The position numbers were made by a program, and so were the translations under genes. The notes under the pieces are model-generated. The model saw only the letters and a program-made list of their open reading frames with translations. It searched no databases and was not told the DNA's origin. 33,008 nucleotides of DNA from Candidatus Curtissbacteria bacterium (lineage in GTDB: Bacteria; Patescibacteriota; Microgenomatia; Curtissbacterales; GWA2-41-24). How positions within the stretch are numbered: position 1 is the first letter of the stretch; every line of letters begins with the position of its first letter. The stretch is from positions 1-33,008 of the forward strand of contig JANLHP010000017.1 in NCBI GenBank assembly GCA_024654445.1, written 5' to 3'. Shown here piece by piece: positions 1 through 8,337 of this stretch.

Positions 1-115
1 CGACCCTGAGTGGAATCGAAGGGTCGACTTCGCTCGAATAAGCAAAAGCTTGCGGTCCTCGCCTTACAGGCTGCGGGCCTAAATATTCTTCGAGCGAACG
101 AAGTGGGTCGAGAAG
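1..115. repeat. Inverted-repeat-rich intergenic element
   Basis: No gene is seen in 1-224. The segment contains arms related by inversion: GACTTCGCTCGAATA near 26-40 and a TTCGAGCGAACGAAGT arm near 88-103, each close to a GGGTCG motif. Between them sits a short module (56-83) that recurs at 15129-15157. It lies downstream of the minus-strand SufT-like gene, so it may act as a transcript end or be a dispersed non-coding repeat. No T-run typical of an intrinsic terminator is obvious. Confidence 0.45.
56..83. repeat. Dispersed short repeat, copy 1
   Basis: The pattern TCCTCGCC-(short loop)-GGCTGCGGG-n-CTAAA occurs here and again at 15129-15157 with a different loop (ttaca here, ctttcg there). 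GCC/GGC arms can form a small hairpin. Both copies lie 3' of a minus-strand gene, the SufT-like gene and gltX respectively, which suggests a transcript-end or mobile repeat role. That role is inference. Confidence 0.5.
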
Positions 116-224
116 TTTCCCTTAATACTGAGCACTGTAATTTAGAATTTTGATATTGTTTCTAGCTTTGAAATAAGTCTCGTTTTCTTCGAAAAGCGAT
201 ATTCGGATTTATAACTTTATTGGG

Positions 225-527
225 TTAATTTACGAAGCCAAGAAGGTCTTTTGACTCTTCTGACATTTTTGTTGGGCTCCAAGGAGGTTCAAAGGTAAGT
301 TCCACGGAAACAGTTTTTATCCCCTTTAGTGATTTTAGCCTTGCAGAAATATCTTGGGTAAAGTAAGAATCGAGAGGACAACCTGGAGTCGTTAAGGTCA
401 TAACAACATTAACGTGAGTGTCTTCGATGTTTACAGAGTAAACAAGGCCAAGGTCAACAATGTTAACACCGAGTTCGGGGTCGATGCATTCACGAAGCTT
501 GTCGATTATGAGTTCCTGGGAAATCAT
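225..527 (-). CDS. MIP18/DUF59 family iron-sulfur assembly factor (SufT-like)
   Basis: This 100-aa protein consists of a single DUF59 (MIP18/PaaD/SufT-like) domain, a family that helps mature Fe-S proteins in the cytoplasm. The sequence shows the family's DPELGVNIVDLGLVY segment at about residues 16-30 and LTTPGCPL with the conserved Cys50, followed by the amphipathic C-terminal region with EPPW. Length is normal for a stand-alone member. ATG start at 525-527. It follows the beta-propeller gene at 565 on the same strand with a 37-bp gap. A possible promoter (TTGACT, 18 bp, TAGAGT) overlaps the end of that upstream gene. No suf or isc genes are visible, so the exact client proteins are unknown. 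Confidence 0.85.
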   Translation of the reverse strand: MISQELIIDKLRECIDPELGVNIVDLGLVYSVNIEDTHVNVVMTLTTPGCPLDSYFTQDISARLKSLKGIKTVSVELTFEPPWSPTKMSEESKDLLGFVN

Positions 528-564
528 TATGCAGCCTAACTCTACACTACGAGGGGAATCTAAG

Positions 565-1758
565 TCAATTTTGACGCCAGACGCGGTAGATTACTCCGGC
601 TTTATCGTCAGAAACATATAAATTGCCGCTGTCGTCGAAGATCAAGTCCACTGGTCTGCCGATAGCTTGGCTGCCATTTAAAAATCCAGAAATAAAATCT
701 TCCTCGCCCACTACCTTGTCCCCTTCCACGTTAAGTTTGACGACTTTGTATCCTACGGGGCGTGTGCTGTTCCAAGATCCATGAAGCGAAACTAAAAGAT
801 CTTTTTGCCAACTTTCCGGAAACAATTTGCTTTCGACAAACCGTACGCCGAGAGGGGCACAATGAGCACACAGTTTGTAGACGGGCGGCTCTGTTTGAGA
901 ACAAGATTTGGAACTATCTGATTCAAATTTATTATCGCGGACGCGATCTCCGTAGCAATAAGGCCAGCCGTAATCTTTTTTCTGTTCAATTATGTTGATT
1001 TCGTCTGGGGGCAGATTATCTCCCAAAAAGTCTCTTCCCATTTCGGTTGCCCAGATTTTGTCGCTTTGTGGATGAAAGTCGAAAAATACGCTGTTTCTTA
1101 AGCCTTTTGCGAAAATTTCGGTTTGTTTTGTTTGAGGGTTGTAACTTAGAATTGTCGCTAGTTTTTCGTCGGCTTCGACGCAAACGTCGCAGGTGGAGCC
1201 CACAGAAATGTAAAGTTTGCCACTTTTATCAAACCCCAGGGTTCGCGTTGAGTGTCTGCCGCCTGAAGGAAGAGTCGTTAGTTGTTCACCACTTGTTGGC
1301 TTTAGATTCTCTGGGTCATAGTTGTAGCGAGAGAGCTTTTGAACTTCGGCAACGTACAATTTGCCGTCTCTTTCGGCTAAACCATGAGGACGATCAAGCC
1401 CATCGAGAACTGTAACTGTCGAGTCTGCTTTTCCATCTTTGTTTTTATCAGGAAGCGCAACAACTTTTCCTTCGCCAGGTTGGCTGACTAAAAGAGTTCC
1501 TCCGCTATCAATCATTAGTACTCTTGCGCCTTCTACGCCTTTTGCAAAATAAGAAATGTTAAAGCCATCTGCTATCTGTAGACCTGGTTCGTTGACGGTT
1601 GCTCCTGTATTTTTATTTTCCACTTTGTTTATCAAATCAGCAGGAGATTTGGCGGGAAGCGCAGCCGGAAGCGCGCCGCGGAAGCGAAAAATGGTCAGTG
1701 TTGCGACAGTGATAAAAGCAAGGGAAGCGACTAAAAGAATTTTGGTCCTGATTCTCAT
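565..1758 (-). CDS. PQQ-dependent sugar dehydrogenase-like (glucose/sorbosone dehydrogenase) beta-propeller, membrane-anchored
   Basis: 397 aa. An N-terminal hydrophobic stretch (about residues 6-26) after MRIRTK acts as signal anchor or signal peptide, so the propeller lies outside the membrane. The rest resembles the GSDH family: a DKNKDGKAD calcium-loop-like stretch near 104-112, GGRHS, GLRNSVFFDFHP, YGWPYCYGD and a closing GRPVDLIFDDSGNLYVSD blade. GSDH-family enzymes oxidise sugars using PQQ, but no PQQ genes are here and this lineage is usually auxotrophic, so cofactor and substrate are uncertain. There are several extra cysteines (CDVC, CYGD, CSQ, CAHC) that could form disulfides or bind metal. 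ATG start at 1756-1758; TGA stop. Confidence 0.82.
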   Translation of the reverse strand: MRIRTKILLVASLAFITVATLTIFRFRGALPAALPAKSPADLINKVENKNTGATVNEPGLQIADGFNISYFAKGVEGARVLMIDSGGTLLVSQPGEGKVVALPDKNKDGKADSTVTVLDGLDRPHGLAERDGKLYVAEVQKLSRYNYDPENLKPTSGEQLTTLPSGGRHSTRTLGFDKSGKLYISVGSTCDVCVEADEKLATILSYNPQTKQTEIFAKGLRNSVFFDFHPQSDKIWATEMGRDFLGDNLPPDEINIIEQKKDYGWPYCYGDRVRDNKFESDSSKSCSQTEPPVYKLCAHCAPLGVRFVESKLFPESWQKDLLVSLHGSWNSTRPVGYKVVKLNVEGDKVVGEEDFISGFLNGSQAIGRPVDLIFDDSGNLYVSDDKAGVIYRVWRQN

Positions 1759-1838
1759 TGAAGTGGAGTGCGTGTTTGGTCTATTCTATCATTAGAGGCA
1801 AAAATATCTGAAAATCCGAAGGGGGGTGATTTTTACTT

Positions 1839-2255
1839 ATGGCAAAATTGAATAAGCAGAGTGACCTCATTAAATTCTTAAGTTTATGGCTTGCTGCTAC
1901 CGTTACGCTTCTTGTTCTCGATATGGTTTTGGGTGTATCTGTCGTTTTGGGCAACGCAAATCTTACTGCTCCACTTGCAGCCGCAATTTCCGGCATAGTT
2001 ATTGCTGTTATTGTTTACATTGTTCCAACCGCGGTTAAAACTGTTGGTATGGAAAAAGTGCTCGTGAAAAATGAAAACGCGTGGTACGGAGTATTTCTCC
2101 TAGCTAATATTCTTGGCGTATGGGCTCTTAAAAGGCTAGCAGACGTAACAGGGCTTGGAATTTCAAGCATCGTGTATGTTCTTTTGGTAGCTGTTGTTCT
2201 TACTTTGGAAGTCTGGGCTGTTTCGAGGTTCCTTGGTCCAATTGGAAGGAAGTAG
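1839..2255 (+). CDS. Small multi-pass membrane protein of unknown function
   Basis: 138 aa with about four hydrophobic helices (roughly residues 12-35, 42-65, 80-100 and 108-132), separated by short charged loops, and a basic C-terminus (GPIGRK). I do not recognise a family. The start is supported by a strong purine-rich Shine-Dalgarno sequence (AAGGGGGGTGAT) about 10 nt before the ATG. It is divergent from the beta-propeller gene, and its last 56 bp overlap the 3' end of the opposing SGNH hydrolase gene. Confidence 0.7.
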   Translation: MAKLNKQSDLIKFLSLWLAATVTLLVLDMVLGVSVVLGNANLTAPLAAAISGIVIAVIVYIVPTAVKTVGMEKVLVKNENAWYGVFLLANILGVWALKRLADVTGLGISSIVYVLLVAVVLTLEVWAVSRFLGPIGRK

Positions 2256-3342
2256 TTTTAGCATTAAGGATTGCTTCGACTGCCTCGAAGAGTTTTTGTG
2301 CCGCAATAGCGTGAACTGCCTCGTTTGGGTGTGAATCGAATTTGCTGGCAACTAGAGTTTGTGGATTTTGTCCTTCCAGATCTTCTCTCAAGTCAATTGT
2401 TGTGATTTTATTCTGAGCAAAAAAACTTTTAAGTTCATCGTGCACATTTTGGGCAGGATAGTTTGGCCCAAGCAAGTGTGTGAACGGAAAAATGATTACA
2501 ACAACTTCTTTCTTTTCTTTTTTAAACTCGTCGAGGAATGATTTCATTTCTTTCTTGTGATTTTCGAAAACTTCGACTTTTTGGTATTGGTTAAGATCCG
2601 CGTTTTTCAGCTCTTCAAAAGTTTGTTTGTAGCGGCTCGAATATCTCCAGTAAAGAAAATCGAAAAGAAACGAGCGGTCGGACATGAATTTCACCACTTT
2701 AGCTTGCTGACTGTTTTTGTCAATTATCGGAGTACCGGTACTTTTTTCTTCAGGCTGAATGTCGTTTAAGAAATACTGCCAAACGATAATGTCGAAGTTT
2801 AAATGTTTTACCTTTTCAAAATCTTTTATCTGAGTTTCTGTGTCTGTTCCCGATTTGCCGAGATTGTAGACTTCAACCTTGTAACTTGTGCCTTTTAATT
2901 TCGACTCCAGCAGGTTGGAGAATCTGTCTTCCGGCTTTTCGATCCCTCCACCGAAAGTGATAGAGTCGCCCAAGACTCCGATCCTGATTACTCCAGTTTC
3001 TTTCTCCGTGTTAAAGTTTCGGTCTCTATAAAAATAATTATTTGTGACAACGTGCCTTTGCTGCCATCTGGTATTTGTATTCAGGAAGCCGAGGCCGTCG
3101 GATTCGTCGTAAACGTAACGGAAATAAGCTTCGAGCATACTCGCGGCTAGAATAAAGAGGAAAATCGTGAACAGGAGAGAAATAATGATCTTTTTTGTTT
3201 TTTGAGATTTTTCCGACTTGTATACTTTGAAGCTTCCGAAAATTAGCAAGATGAAGGACAGAAATAATAAAATTAGAAACAAGGAGAAGTCTTTTAGAAA
3301 GTAGCTGAGTCTGGACCAGAGATTAAAGAGCATATGGAACAT
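2200..3342 (-). CDS. SGNH/GDSL hydrolase family protein with N-terminal membrane helices
   Basis: 380 aa. Two hydrophobic segments (about residues 17-40 and 51-70) anchor the protein, and the remainder is an SGNH-type esterase/acyltransferase domain. Visible blocks are the nucleophile block GVLGDSITFGGG (Ser127), an oxyanion Asn in QYFLNDI near residue 190, and the Asp-His block FDSHPNEAVH near 335. SGNH proteins of this architecture often remove or transfer acyl groups on surface polysaccharides; the substrate here is unknown. ATG start at 3340-3342, with an alternative Met at residue 4. The 3' end overlaps the convergent small membrane protein gene by 56 bp, and the last residues (FQLDQGTSKQPRLPK) are encoded in that overlap. 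Confidence 0.82.
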   Translation of the reverse strand: MFHMLFNLWSRLSYFLKDFSLFLILLFLSFILLIFGSFKVYKSEKSQKTKKIIISLLFTIFLFILAASMLEAYFRYVYDESDGLGFLNTNTRWQQRHVVTNNYFYRDRNFNTEKETGVIRIGVLGDSITFGGGIEKPEDRFSNLLESKLKGTSYKVEVYNLGKSGTDTETQIKDFEKVKHLNFDIIVWQYFLNDIQPEEKSTGTPIIDKNSQQAKVVKFMSDRSFLFDFLYWRYSSRYKQTFEELKNADLNQYQKVEVFENHKKEMKSFLDEFKKEKKEVVVIIFPFTHLLGPNYPAQNVHDELKSFFAQNKITTIDLREDLEGQNPQTLVASKFDSHPNEAVHAIAAQKLFEAVEAILNAKTTSFQLDQGTSKQPRLPK

Positions 3343-3360
3343 GTTACCAAAAAGTAAGAC

Positions 3361-3412
3361 GTCATTCTCGACCAGACCCTTGAATCTAGATTCCCGCTTC
3401 CGCGGGAATGAC
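3361..3412. repeat. REP-like palindromic element
   Basis: ATTCCCGC (3390-3397), loop TTCC, GCGGGAAT (3402-3409) form a perfect 8-bp stem. GTCATTC at 3361-3367 also matches the outer GAATGAC at 3406-3412, giving a nested imperfect inverted repeat. This resembles the common bacterial REP-type GTCATTCCCGC palindromes. A run of nine G lies just downstream (3416-3424). It occupies the divergent gap between the SGNH hydrolase gene and the formyl-THF cyclo-ligase gene, which otherwise shows no gene. Confidence 0.65.
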
Positions 3413-3495
3413 AGAGGGGGGGGGCGAGTACGACATGGGAGGGTTTTTGAAATGATAAAATTTATTGCTCATAGGTCAATAAATTACTCACTCGC

Positions 3496-4074
3496 ATGAA
3501 TGCATCAGTAAAACAGCAAAAAGACGATGTAAGAAAAAAGGTTCTTTTGTTAAGGGACAAGTTGACTGATATTGAAGTTGAACAAAAAAGCGATGTTATT
3601 TTTCACAAGGTAACTCGACTGGAAAATCTGGATAGTGCAAAAGTCGTTCTTTGTTATTTATCCTTAGGAAGTGAAGTAAAAACAACTAAAATCGTTCAAT
3701 TCTTGTTGAAAATTGGCAAAAAAGTTGTCGTTCCGGCATATTTTGACGATGGTTATATTTTGGCTGAGTTATCAGATTTAAATAATCTAATTGCGGGTCC
3801 TTATGGAGTGCTGCAGCCAAAAGTTATGCACGAGGTAAATAATAGCTCAGTAGACTTGGCAATTATTCCAGGCGTTGCATTTTCCAAAGATGGCATAAGG
3901 TTGGGTTATGGAAAAGGAGTTTTTGATAAATTACTAGCTGGATCGAAGGCTGTAAAAATAGGTCTGGCTTTCAATTTTCAGGCCGTTGACGAGCTTCCGA
4001 GAGAAAAGCATGATTTAGTTGTCGACATCTTGGTGAACGAGGGGTCTACTTCACTGCCTTTTAAGAACAACTAG
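3496..4074 (+). CDS. 5-formyltetrahydrofolate cyclo-ligase
   Basis: 192 aa, normal length for the family. The enzyme uses ATP to convert 5-formyl-THF to 5,10-methenyl-THF in the cytoplasm, returning a storage or inhibitory folate to the one-carbon pool. The sequence shows the N-terminal basic helix (QQKDDVRKKVLLLRDKL), the LCYLSLGSEVKT strand-helix at 52-63, VVPAYFD at 78-84, and the signature GIRLGYGKGVFDKL at 133-146 preceded by IIPGVAFSKDG. The ATG at 3496 precedes a second Met codon by one triplet-shifted base, so the exact start is slightly uncertain. The last 24 bp overlap the convergent glycosyltransferase gene. Confidence 0.9.
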   Translation: MNASVKQQKDDVRKKVLLLRDKLTDIEVEQKSDVIFHKVTRLENLDSAKVVLCYLSLGSEVKTTKIVQFLLKIGKKVVVPAYFDDGYILAELSDLNNLIAGPYGVLQPKVMHEVNNSSVDLAIIPGVAFSKDGIRLGYGKGVFDKLLAGSKAVKIGLAFNFQAVDELPREKHDLVVDILVNEGSTSLPFKNN

Positions 4075-5670
4075 CTTCGAGTTAATGAACAAACTTTTGA
4101 AAGGAATTTCTTCTAAGATTACCCACTCCCCTTTTAGGTAATTACCTTCCAGGTTTCTCTCTGAAATGATCCAGTACGTTTGTTTGTCGCCCGGTAGCGG
4201 CAACACTGCTTTTTTCTTGTCTCCTCCGGCTTTTTTGATTTCCTCCGCTGCTTTGTTTTCAAAATCGAACCAAATCGACCAGGTGTATTCTAAATTCGGC
4301 AGGATGTCACAATGGCAAATGCCAGAGTTTTTAAGTTCGTAGGCCTTTTGTTGCGCAATGCCGTTTTCATCGTAACGAAGCTTGGCCATTTGAAGTGAGG
4401 AGACAATTAAAAAAATTATAAGTACGTAGCCAATTTTGCCCTCGATTTGTAAATTTTTAGCAGCAAGAGCTGTCGCTAATGCGAAAAACGGGAGGGCAGG
4501 AATAATATATTTGGGGAAGTTGAAGACTGTAACTATTGAAGAAACAGTAATGGCGCAAAAAACTAATATCAAAAACGCGGCAGAGGTTGTGGTTCTTCTC
4601 CATCTAGAAATTCCAATCGACAGGATAATCGCCCAAAAAGGCAGAGATAGACCAACAAGAAATTTCCAGACGTGGGGCCAAGGGATTGGGAAAAGATATT
4701 CATATCTATAGAGAACAAGCGGGAATCCCAGGTAGACTTTTTGGGGGAATAAAATAATATCCAGTCCGTAGATAATCACTACAAGCGCAAGAGAGAAAGA
4801 AACCAGCATTAAATTGTTTTTTACAAAACGTGATATTTTTTTTACGTTTTTAAAATATAAAAGGATAATAATAGGCGAAAATAATCCAAAACCTTGGCTT
4901 AGGAAATTCAACAACCTATGGAAAACTTCAATTAAGTTGAATTCTAGAATTGTCTTTTTTATCTCTGCTGTATAAATAAACCTTGCGATTGTTTGGTTTT
5001 GGGGTTGTTGCGAGTTCCAAAAATAATAACTTCCGGCCATTGCCGGCACTAAAGTTGCGAAAAATACTTTTTTTAAATTATTTTCAATTGTGTGCGGTTT
5101 TCTGCTTGAAAAAAGTACCGCGAGAGCGAAGCAGAGGGGAAGAAGAATACCAATTTGCCTAGTCAAAATAGCACCGGTTGCAAACAATGAACCTAAAGTT
5201 AGATCTTGATACCTGTTTTCCCTTAACCCCTTGAGGTAAAAATAAATCGTGATTACTTCAAGGGTCAAAAAAGGAATTTCTGTTAAAAACGTATATGAAT
5301 ATTGGATTATCCATGGTAGCGACAAAAAGAATAAGGTTAAAAAAAGGCTATTTTCTGTTGAAATTTCAAGCAGGCGTTGTATTTTATATATAACTATTAA
5401 CAATAAGGGGAGTAAGACCAGCGTTGAGATGTGTAGCGTGGAAAAAGAAAAACCTAAGGCTTTTGAAAACATGCCTCCCCAAATAATCGGCATAATTAAT
5501 GACGGGGAACTCCATTCGGATATTTTAATTTGATTCGTTTGTGCAAAAGTCCTTGCGCTTTGGGCGTACGCAAAATCGTCGCCCGCAGTCTGGCTTCTTA
5601 GGGGCAGCATCAAAATTAAAATTGCGGCGCTTGCAAGAAGGATCAAGGCCTGCGCCTTGTAGTCAGACAT
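4051..5670 (-). CDS. Multi-pass membrane glycosyltransferase, GT39/ArnT-like
   Basis: About 539 aa from the ATG at 5668-5670; an in-frame TTG three codons upstream (5677-5679) is a less likely start. The protein has about 10-12 hydrophobic segments, and the first extracytoplasmic loop holds the acidic pair AGDDFAYAQSAR (Asp31-Asp32) typical of lipid-phosphate-sugar-dependent GT-C enzymes (PMT_2/ArnT group). A TRQIG segment near residue 170 fits this group. Such enzymes move a sugar from a polyprenyl carrier to a protein, lipid or glycan outside the membrane. A soluble C-terminal tail follows the last helix. Acceptor and sugar cannot be read from the sequence. It is divergent from the spermidine-synthase-like gene with about 50 bp between. 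Confidence 0.78.
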   Translation of the reverse strand: MSDYKAQALILLASAAILILMLPLRSQTAGDDFAYAQSARTFAQTNQIKISEWSSPSLIMPIIWGGMFSKALGFSFSTLHISTLVLLPLLLIVIYKIQRLLEISTENSLFLTLFFLSLPWIIQYSYTFLTEIPFLTLEVITIYFYLKGLRENRYQDLTLGSLFATGAILTRQIGILLPLCFALAVLFSSRKPHTIENNLKKVFFATLVPAMAGSYYFWNSQQPQNQTIARFIYTAEIKKTILEFNLIEVFHRLLNFLSQGFGLFSPIIILLYFKNVKKISRFVKNNLMLVSFSLALVVIIYGLDIILFPQKVYLGFPLVLYRYEYLFPIPWPHVWKFLVGLSLPFWAIILSIGISRWRRTTTSAAFLILVFCAITVSSIVTVFNFPKYIIPALPFFALATALAAKNLQIEGKIGYVLIIFLIVSSLQMAKLRYDENGIAQQKAYELKNSGICHCDILPNLEYTWSIWFDFENKAAEEIKKAGGDKKKAVLPLPGDKQTYWIISERNLEGNYLKGEWVILEEIPFKSLFINSKLVVLKRQ

Positions 5671-5720
5671 CTTGAACAAATGGTATCATCTTTTTCGTAT
5701 CTTTCACGATATTTCAACTA

Positions 5721-8045
5721 ATGTCATTTAAGCTCGCGTACTTATTGTTTTTCCTTTCAGGAGTTGCCGGTTTAATTTACGAAGTTGTTTGGAGCAGACT
5801 TCTGGTTTTGGTCTTCGGCTCTACAACTAATTCAATAGTTGCGGTGATTTCTGCTTTTTTGGGAGGGCTGGCAATTGGTAGTCTTATATCCGGAAAGATT
5901 GCGGACAGATTGTCATTTGCAAAACTGATTAAAACCTACTCGTGGCTGGAGCTTTTCATAGGTTTAAGCGCTGGGGCGACTTTACTGATTATCCCTGTTA
6001 TCAAAAATTTCTACAGCGTGTTATCGGATGGGACGCAAATTACTCCCGGAATTCTTGCTGTGAAGTTTGCTCTAACTATTTTGGTTCTGATTATCCCGAC
6101 GACTTTAATGGGCGCGACGTTGCCTATTTTGGCACGCTTTTTGGAAGGACAGTACAAGTCTACTACCAGGAGCTTGAGTTATCTCTATGCGGTAAATACG
6201 CTCGGGGGAGTTGTGGGGGTAGTCCTTTCAGCTTTCATTCTAATTGAACTGTTTGGTTTGGTGAGCACACTACTTATCGGCGTTTTACTTAATGTTTTGA
6301 TTTCGGCTTTGGCTGGACGTATTGCCGCTCGCGGGCTAAAAACCATATCAAGAGAAAACCTCAAGTCAAACTTCAGCGCCCTCTTTAGTTTAAATAACGT
6401 TCTGGTCATATCCTTATTTGGAGTTTCCGGCCTAGTTTCTATCGCTTACGAAATACTCTGGACGAGAATCTTTACTCCGACGCTTGGAACCTTTATATAC
6501 GCTTTTGCCAGTGTGCTTGCGATTTATCTTCTGGGTATTGCGCTCGGAAGTCTGGTCTGGGACAAATTTAAAACTTTGGTTGGTGGTCGGAATATGGCTT
6601 TTGCGATCTGTGAGCTGGCAATCGGCTTATTTGCGCTTTTGACTGTCATTTTGACGAGCCGTTATTTTGGGCAAATGTTCGGCGCGGATGAAAATATTCT
6701 GTATCAGGCTAGAGAGGCAGCTTTTAACAGGCGGCAACTAATCGTTCTGATGATAATCCCGGCGACCTTATTTATGGGGCTTACCTTTCCGGCCGTTGTT
6801 GATTTACTCGACAAAAAGCGGCTTTACGGAAGCACTGTCGGTCTTGCTTATTTTGCCAACACTGTCGGTTCTATTTGCGGCGGGTTTTTCGCGAGCTTTT
6901 TTATAATTCCCAAAATAGGCAGTTCGCAGGGTGTAATTTTTCTGGCAGCGATTAATTTGGTGATTGCCGCTATTTTTATTTTCAAAGAGCAAGAAGCCAG
7001 GCAATATTTAAAGCTTTCGGCCACTTTAACGTTGGTGGTTGCCGTAGTACTTTGGGGCTGGCTGTATTCTTCGAGAGGCAATTTTTACACGAGCATTAAT
7101 CAAGCGAGAATTGACTGGGCGAAAAAAAATAATGTGAGTTGGGTGTTCAAAGAAGATCAGGTAGCGTCTGTTTTGGCGTTTGCCGATACTTCGGGCAATC
7201 ACAACCTTTTTATCGATGGCATTCCGACTACAACAAAAGTCAGAGAGACGAAGTTAATGGCCCATATCCCAATCTTTCTACACCCGGACCCTAAAAATAT
7301 TTTGGTGATTGCCTTTGGGATGGGAAGCACTTTCCGTTCAAGTCTTACCCATAATATTGAGGCTGATGTCGTTGAACTTGTACCGTCCGTGCCTCCACTT
7401 ATGAGCTTGTTCTATCCGGATGCCGATGAGGTGCTAAAAAATCCAAAGGGTGCGGTTATCATAAACGATGGCAGAAACTACGTATTTTTGACTAGGGAAA
7501 AATATGACGTTGTGACTATCGATCCGCCCCCGCCTTTTAATGCCGCGGGTACTACCTTATTGTATTCCAGGGAATTTTATGAAGATATTTCAAAAAAACT
7601 TAAGGAGGGAGGGGTCGTTAGTCAATGGGTGTGGTTTGGTTCAAGGGATGACGATATTGCGATGGTCACAAAAAGTTTTGTCGAGGTTTTTCCTTACGTT
7701 TTGGCGATACACGCGCCTGAAAGTAGGGGGCGAGGAGGAATGTTCCTGGAAGGTTCGTTCAGTCCGATTGTAATTGACCGGGACAAAATTGAAAAAAGGT
7801 TGAACGAGAACCCTAGAGCCAGGATGGATCTCAGCGAGAGTTTCTCTGATTTTTCTATCAGCGAACTTGAGGAATTAGTTTTTGCGAACCGTGAAGATCT
7901 GGTCAGATGGACTCAAGGAGTTAATGCAGTTTCGGACCAATACCCGCAAACGGAATATTTTATTCTAAGACACAAATTCACGAAAAGAGAAGACGTTTTT
8001 AAAAACTCCATAGATAGTCTTTTCGCTAAGCGGGAGAGCGATTAG
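5721..8045 (+). CDS. Membrane-fused spermidine synthase-like protein
   Basis: 774 aa. The N-terminal part (about 1-450) is an MFS-like bundle of many helices with an internal repeat: LSGVAGLIYEVVWSRLL near residues 12-28 recurs as GVSGLVSIAYEILWTRIF near 234. The C-terminal part (about 490-770) is a Rossmann methyltransferase-like fold of the spermidine synthase group: NILVIAFGMGS, DVVELVPSV, NDGRNYVFL, YDVVTIDPPPP. The family's Asp-rich polyamine pocket is only partly preserved (TIDPPPPFNAAGTTLLYSREFY). Fused proteins of this kind are common in CPR and other bacteria but their substrate is not established; aminopropyl transfer is an inference. ATG at 5721 is preceded by GATATT 7 nt upstream. 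Confidence 0.8.
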   Translation: MSFKLAYLLFFLSGVAGLIYEVVWSRLLVLVFGSTTNSIVAVISAFLGGLAIGSLISGKIADRLSFAKLIKTYSWLELFIGLSAGATLLIIPVIKNFYSVLSDGTQITPGILAVKFALTILVLIIPTTLMGATLPILARFLEGQYKSTTRSLSYLYAVNTLGGVVGVVLSAFILIELFGLVSTLLIGVLLNVLISALAGRIAARGLKTISRENLKSNFSALFSLNNVLVISLFGVSGLVSIAYEILWTRIFTPTLGTFIYAFASVLAIYLLGIALGSLVWDKFKTLVGGRNMAFAICELAIGLFALLTVILTSRYFGQMFGADENILYQAREAAFNRRQLIVLMIIPATLFMGLTFPAVVDLLDKKRLYGSTVGLAYFANTVGSICGGFFASFFIIPKIGSSQGVIFLAAINLVIAAIFIFKEQEARQYLKLSATLTLVVAVVLWGWLYSSRGNFYTSINQARIDWAKKNNVSWVFKEDQVASVLAFADTSGNHNLFIDGIPTTTKVRETKLMAHIPIFLHPDPKNILVIAFGMGSTFRSSLTHNIEADVVELVPSVPPLMSLFYPDADEVLKNPKGAVIINDGRNYVFLTREKYDVVTIDPPPPFNAAGTTLLYSREFYEDISKKLKEGGVVSQWVWFGSRDDDIAMVTKSFVEVFPYVLAIHAPESRGRGGMFLEGSFSPIVIDRDKIEKRLNENPRARMDLSESFSDFSISELEELVFANREDLVRWTQGVNAVSDQYPQTEYFILRHKFTKREDVFKNSIDSLFAKRESD

Positions 8046-8098
8046 ACCTATTCTACCAATTTCGTCTTTGTGATTGGCCAAGGATTGGTAAAAATCTG

Positions 8099-8104
8099 GT
8101 AAAA
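8099..8104 (+). promoter_or_regulatory. Probable -10 box of tRNA-Gln
   Basis: TAAAAT lies 12 bp before the mature 5' end of the tRNA. No convincing -35 at ideal spacing is seen, so this is a weak call. Confidence 0.35.
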
Positions 8105-8116
8105 TATGCGGAACGA

Positions 8117-8187
8117 TGCGGGATCGTCTAATGGTAGGACGACGGATTCTGGATCCGTCTATCTAGGTTCGAATCCTAGTCCCGCAG
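8117..8187 (+). tRNA. tRNA-Gln (anticodon CTG)
   Basis: A full cloverleaf can be drawn. Acceptor TGCGGGA (8117-8123) pairs with TCCCGCA (8180-8186). The D arm is GTC/GAC with loop TAATGGTAG. The anticodon stem is ACGGA/TCCGT with loop TTCTGGA, giving anticodon CTG at 8149-8151. The T arm is CTAGG/CCTAG with loop TTCGAAT. Discriminator G is at 8187, as in other tRNA-Gln. No CCA is encoded (CAC follows), so the CCA-adding enzyme at 22092-23438 is needed. No GlnRS is in the window; with a bacterial-type GluRS present, Gln-tRNA may be made by transamidation, which is inference. Confidence 0.95.
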
Positions 8188-8309
8188 CACGACTGTGCAC
8201 CCATGTAACCGTACCCTCGGTATTCACACCCTCAAATGCTGAATGGTCTGCCTAATGTTGCAAGAAGCGTCTAGTTATCCACTCAACAATATCTACAATA
8301 ATTCGAATT

Positions 8310-8324
8310 TTTAGCCTCAAAGTG
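8310..8324 (+). repeat. Left copy of island-flanking direct repeat (att-like)
   Basis: TTTAGCCTCAAAGTG matches TTTAGCCTCGAAAGTG at 13976-13991 except for one extra G. Similarity continues weakly: GTAGCACTG here, GTACACTG there. It overlaps the promoter region of the first hydrolase gene, so shared promoter sequence is an alternative explanation. Confidence 0.4.
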
Positions 8325-8325
8325 C

Positions 8326-8331
8326 TAAAGT
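8326..8331 (+). promoter_or_regulatory. -10-like box directly before the hydrolase cassette
   Basis: TAAAGT ends 6 nt before the GTG start at 8338, the same spacing seen before gltX, aspS, cca and secD, suggesting a leaderless transcript. No good -35 is seen. Confidence 0.35.
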
Positions 8332-8337
8332 AGCACT

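Noticed and set aside
3416-3424. Run of nine G as a phase-variation tract
   Set aside because: It is in an intergenic REP-like region about 70 bp from the nearest start, with no promoter spacing that it would alter.
8117-8187. tRNA-Gln as the attachment site of the island
   Set aside because: No copy of the tRNA 3' end (for example CCTAGTCCCGCA) is seen near the right edge around 13.9-14.1 kb, and serine recombinases do not usually use tRNA genes.
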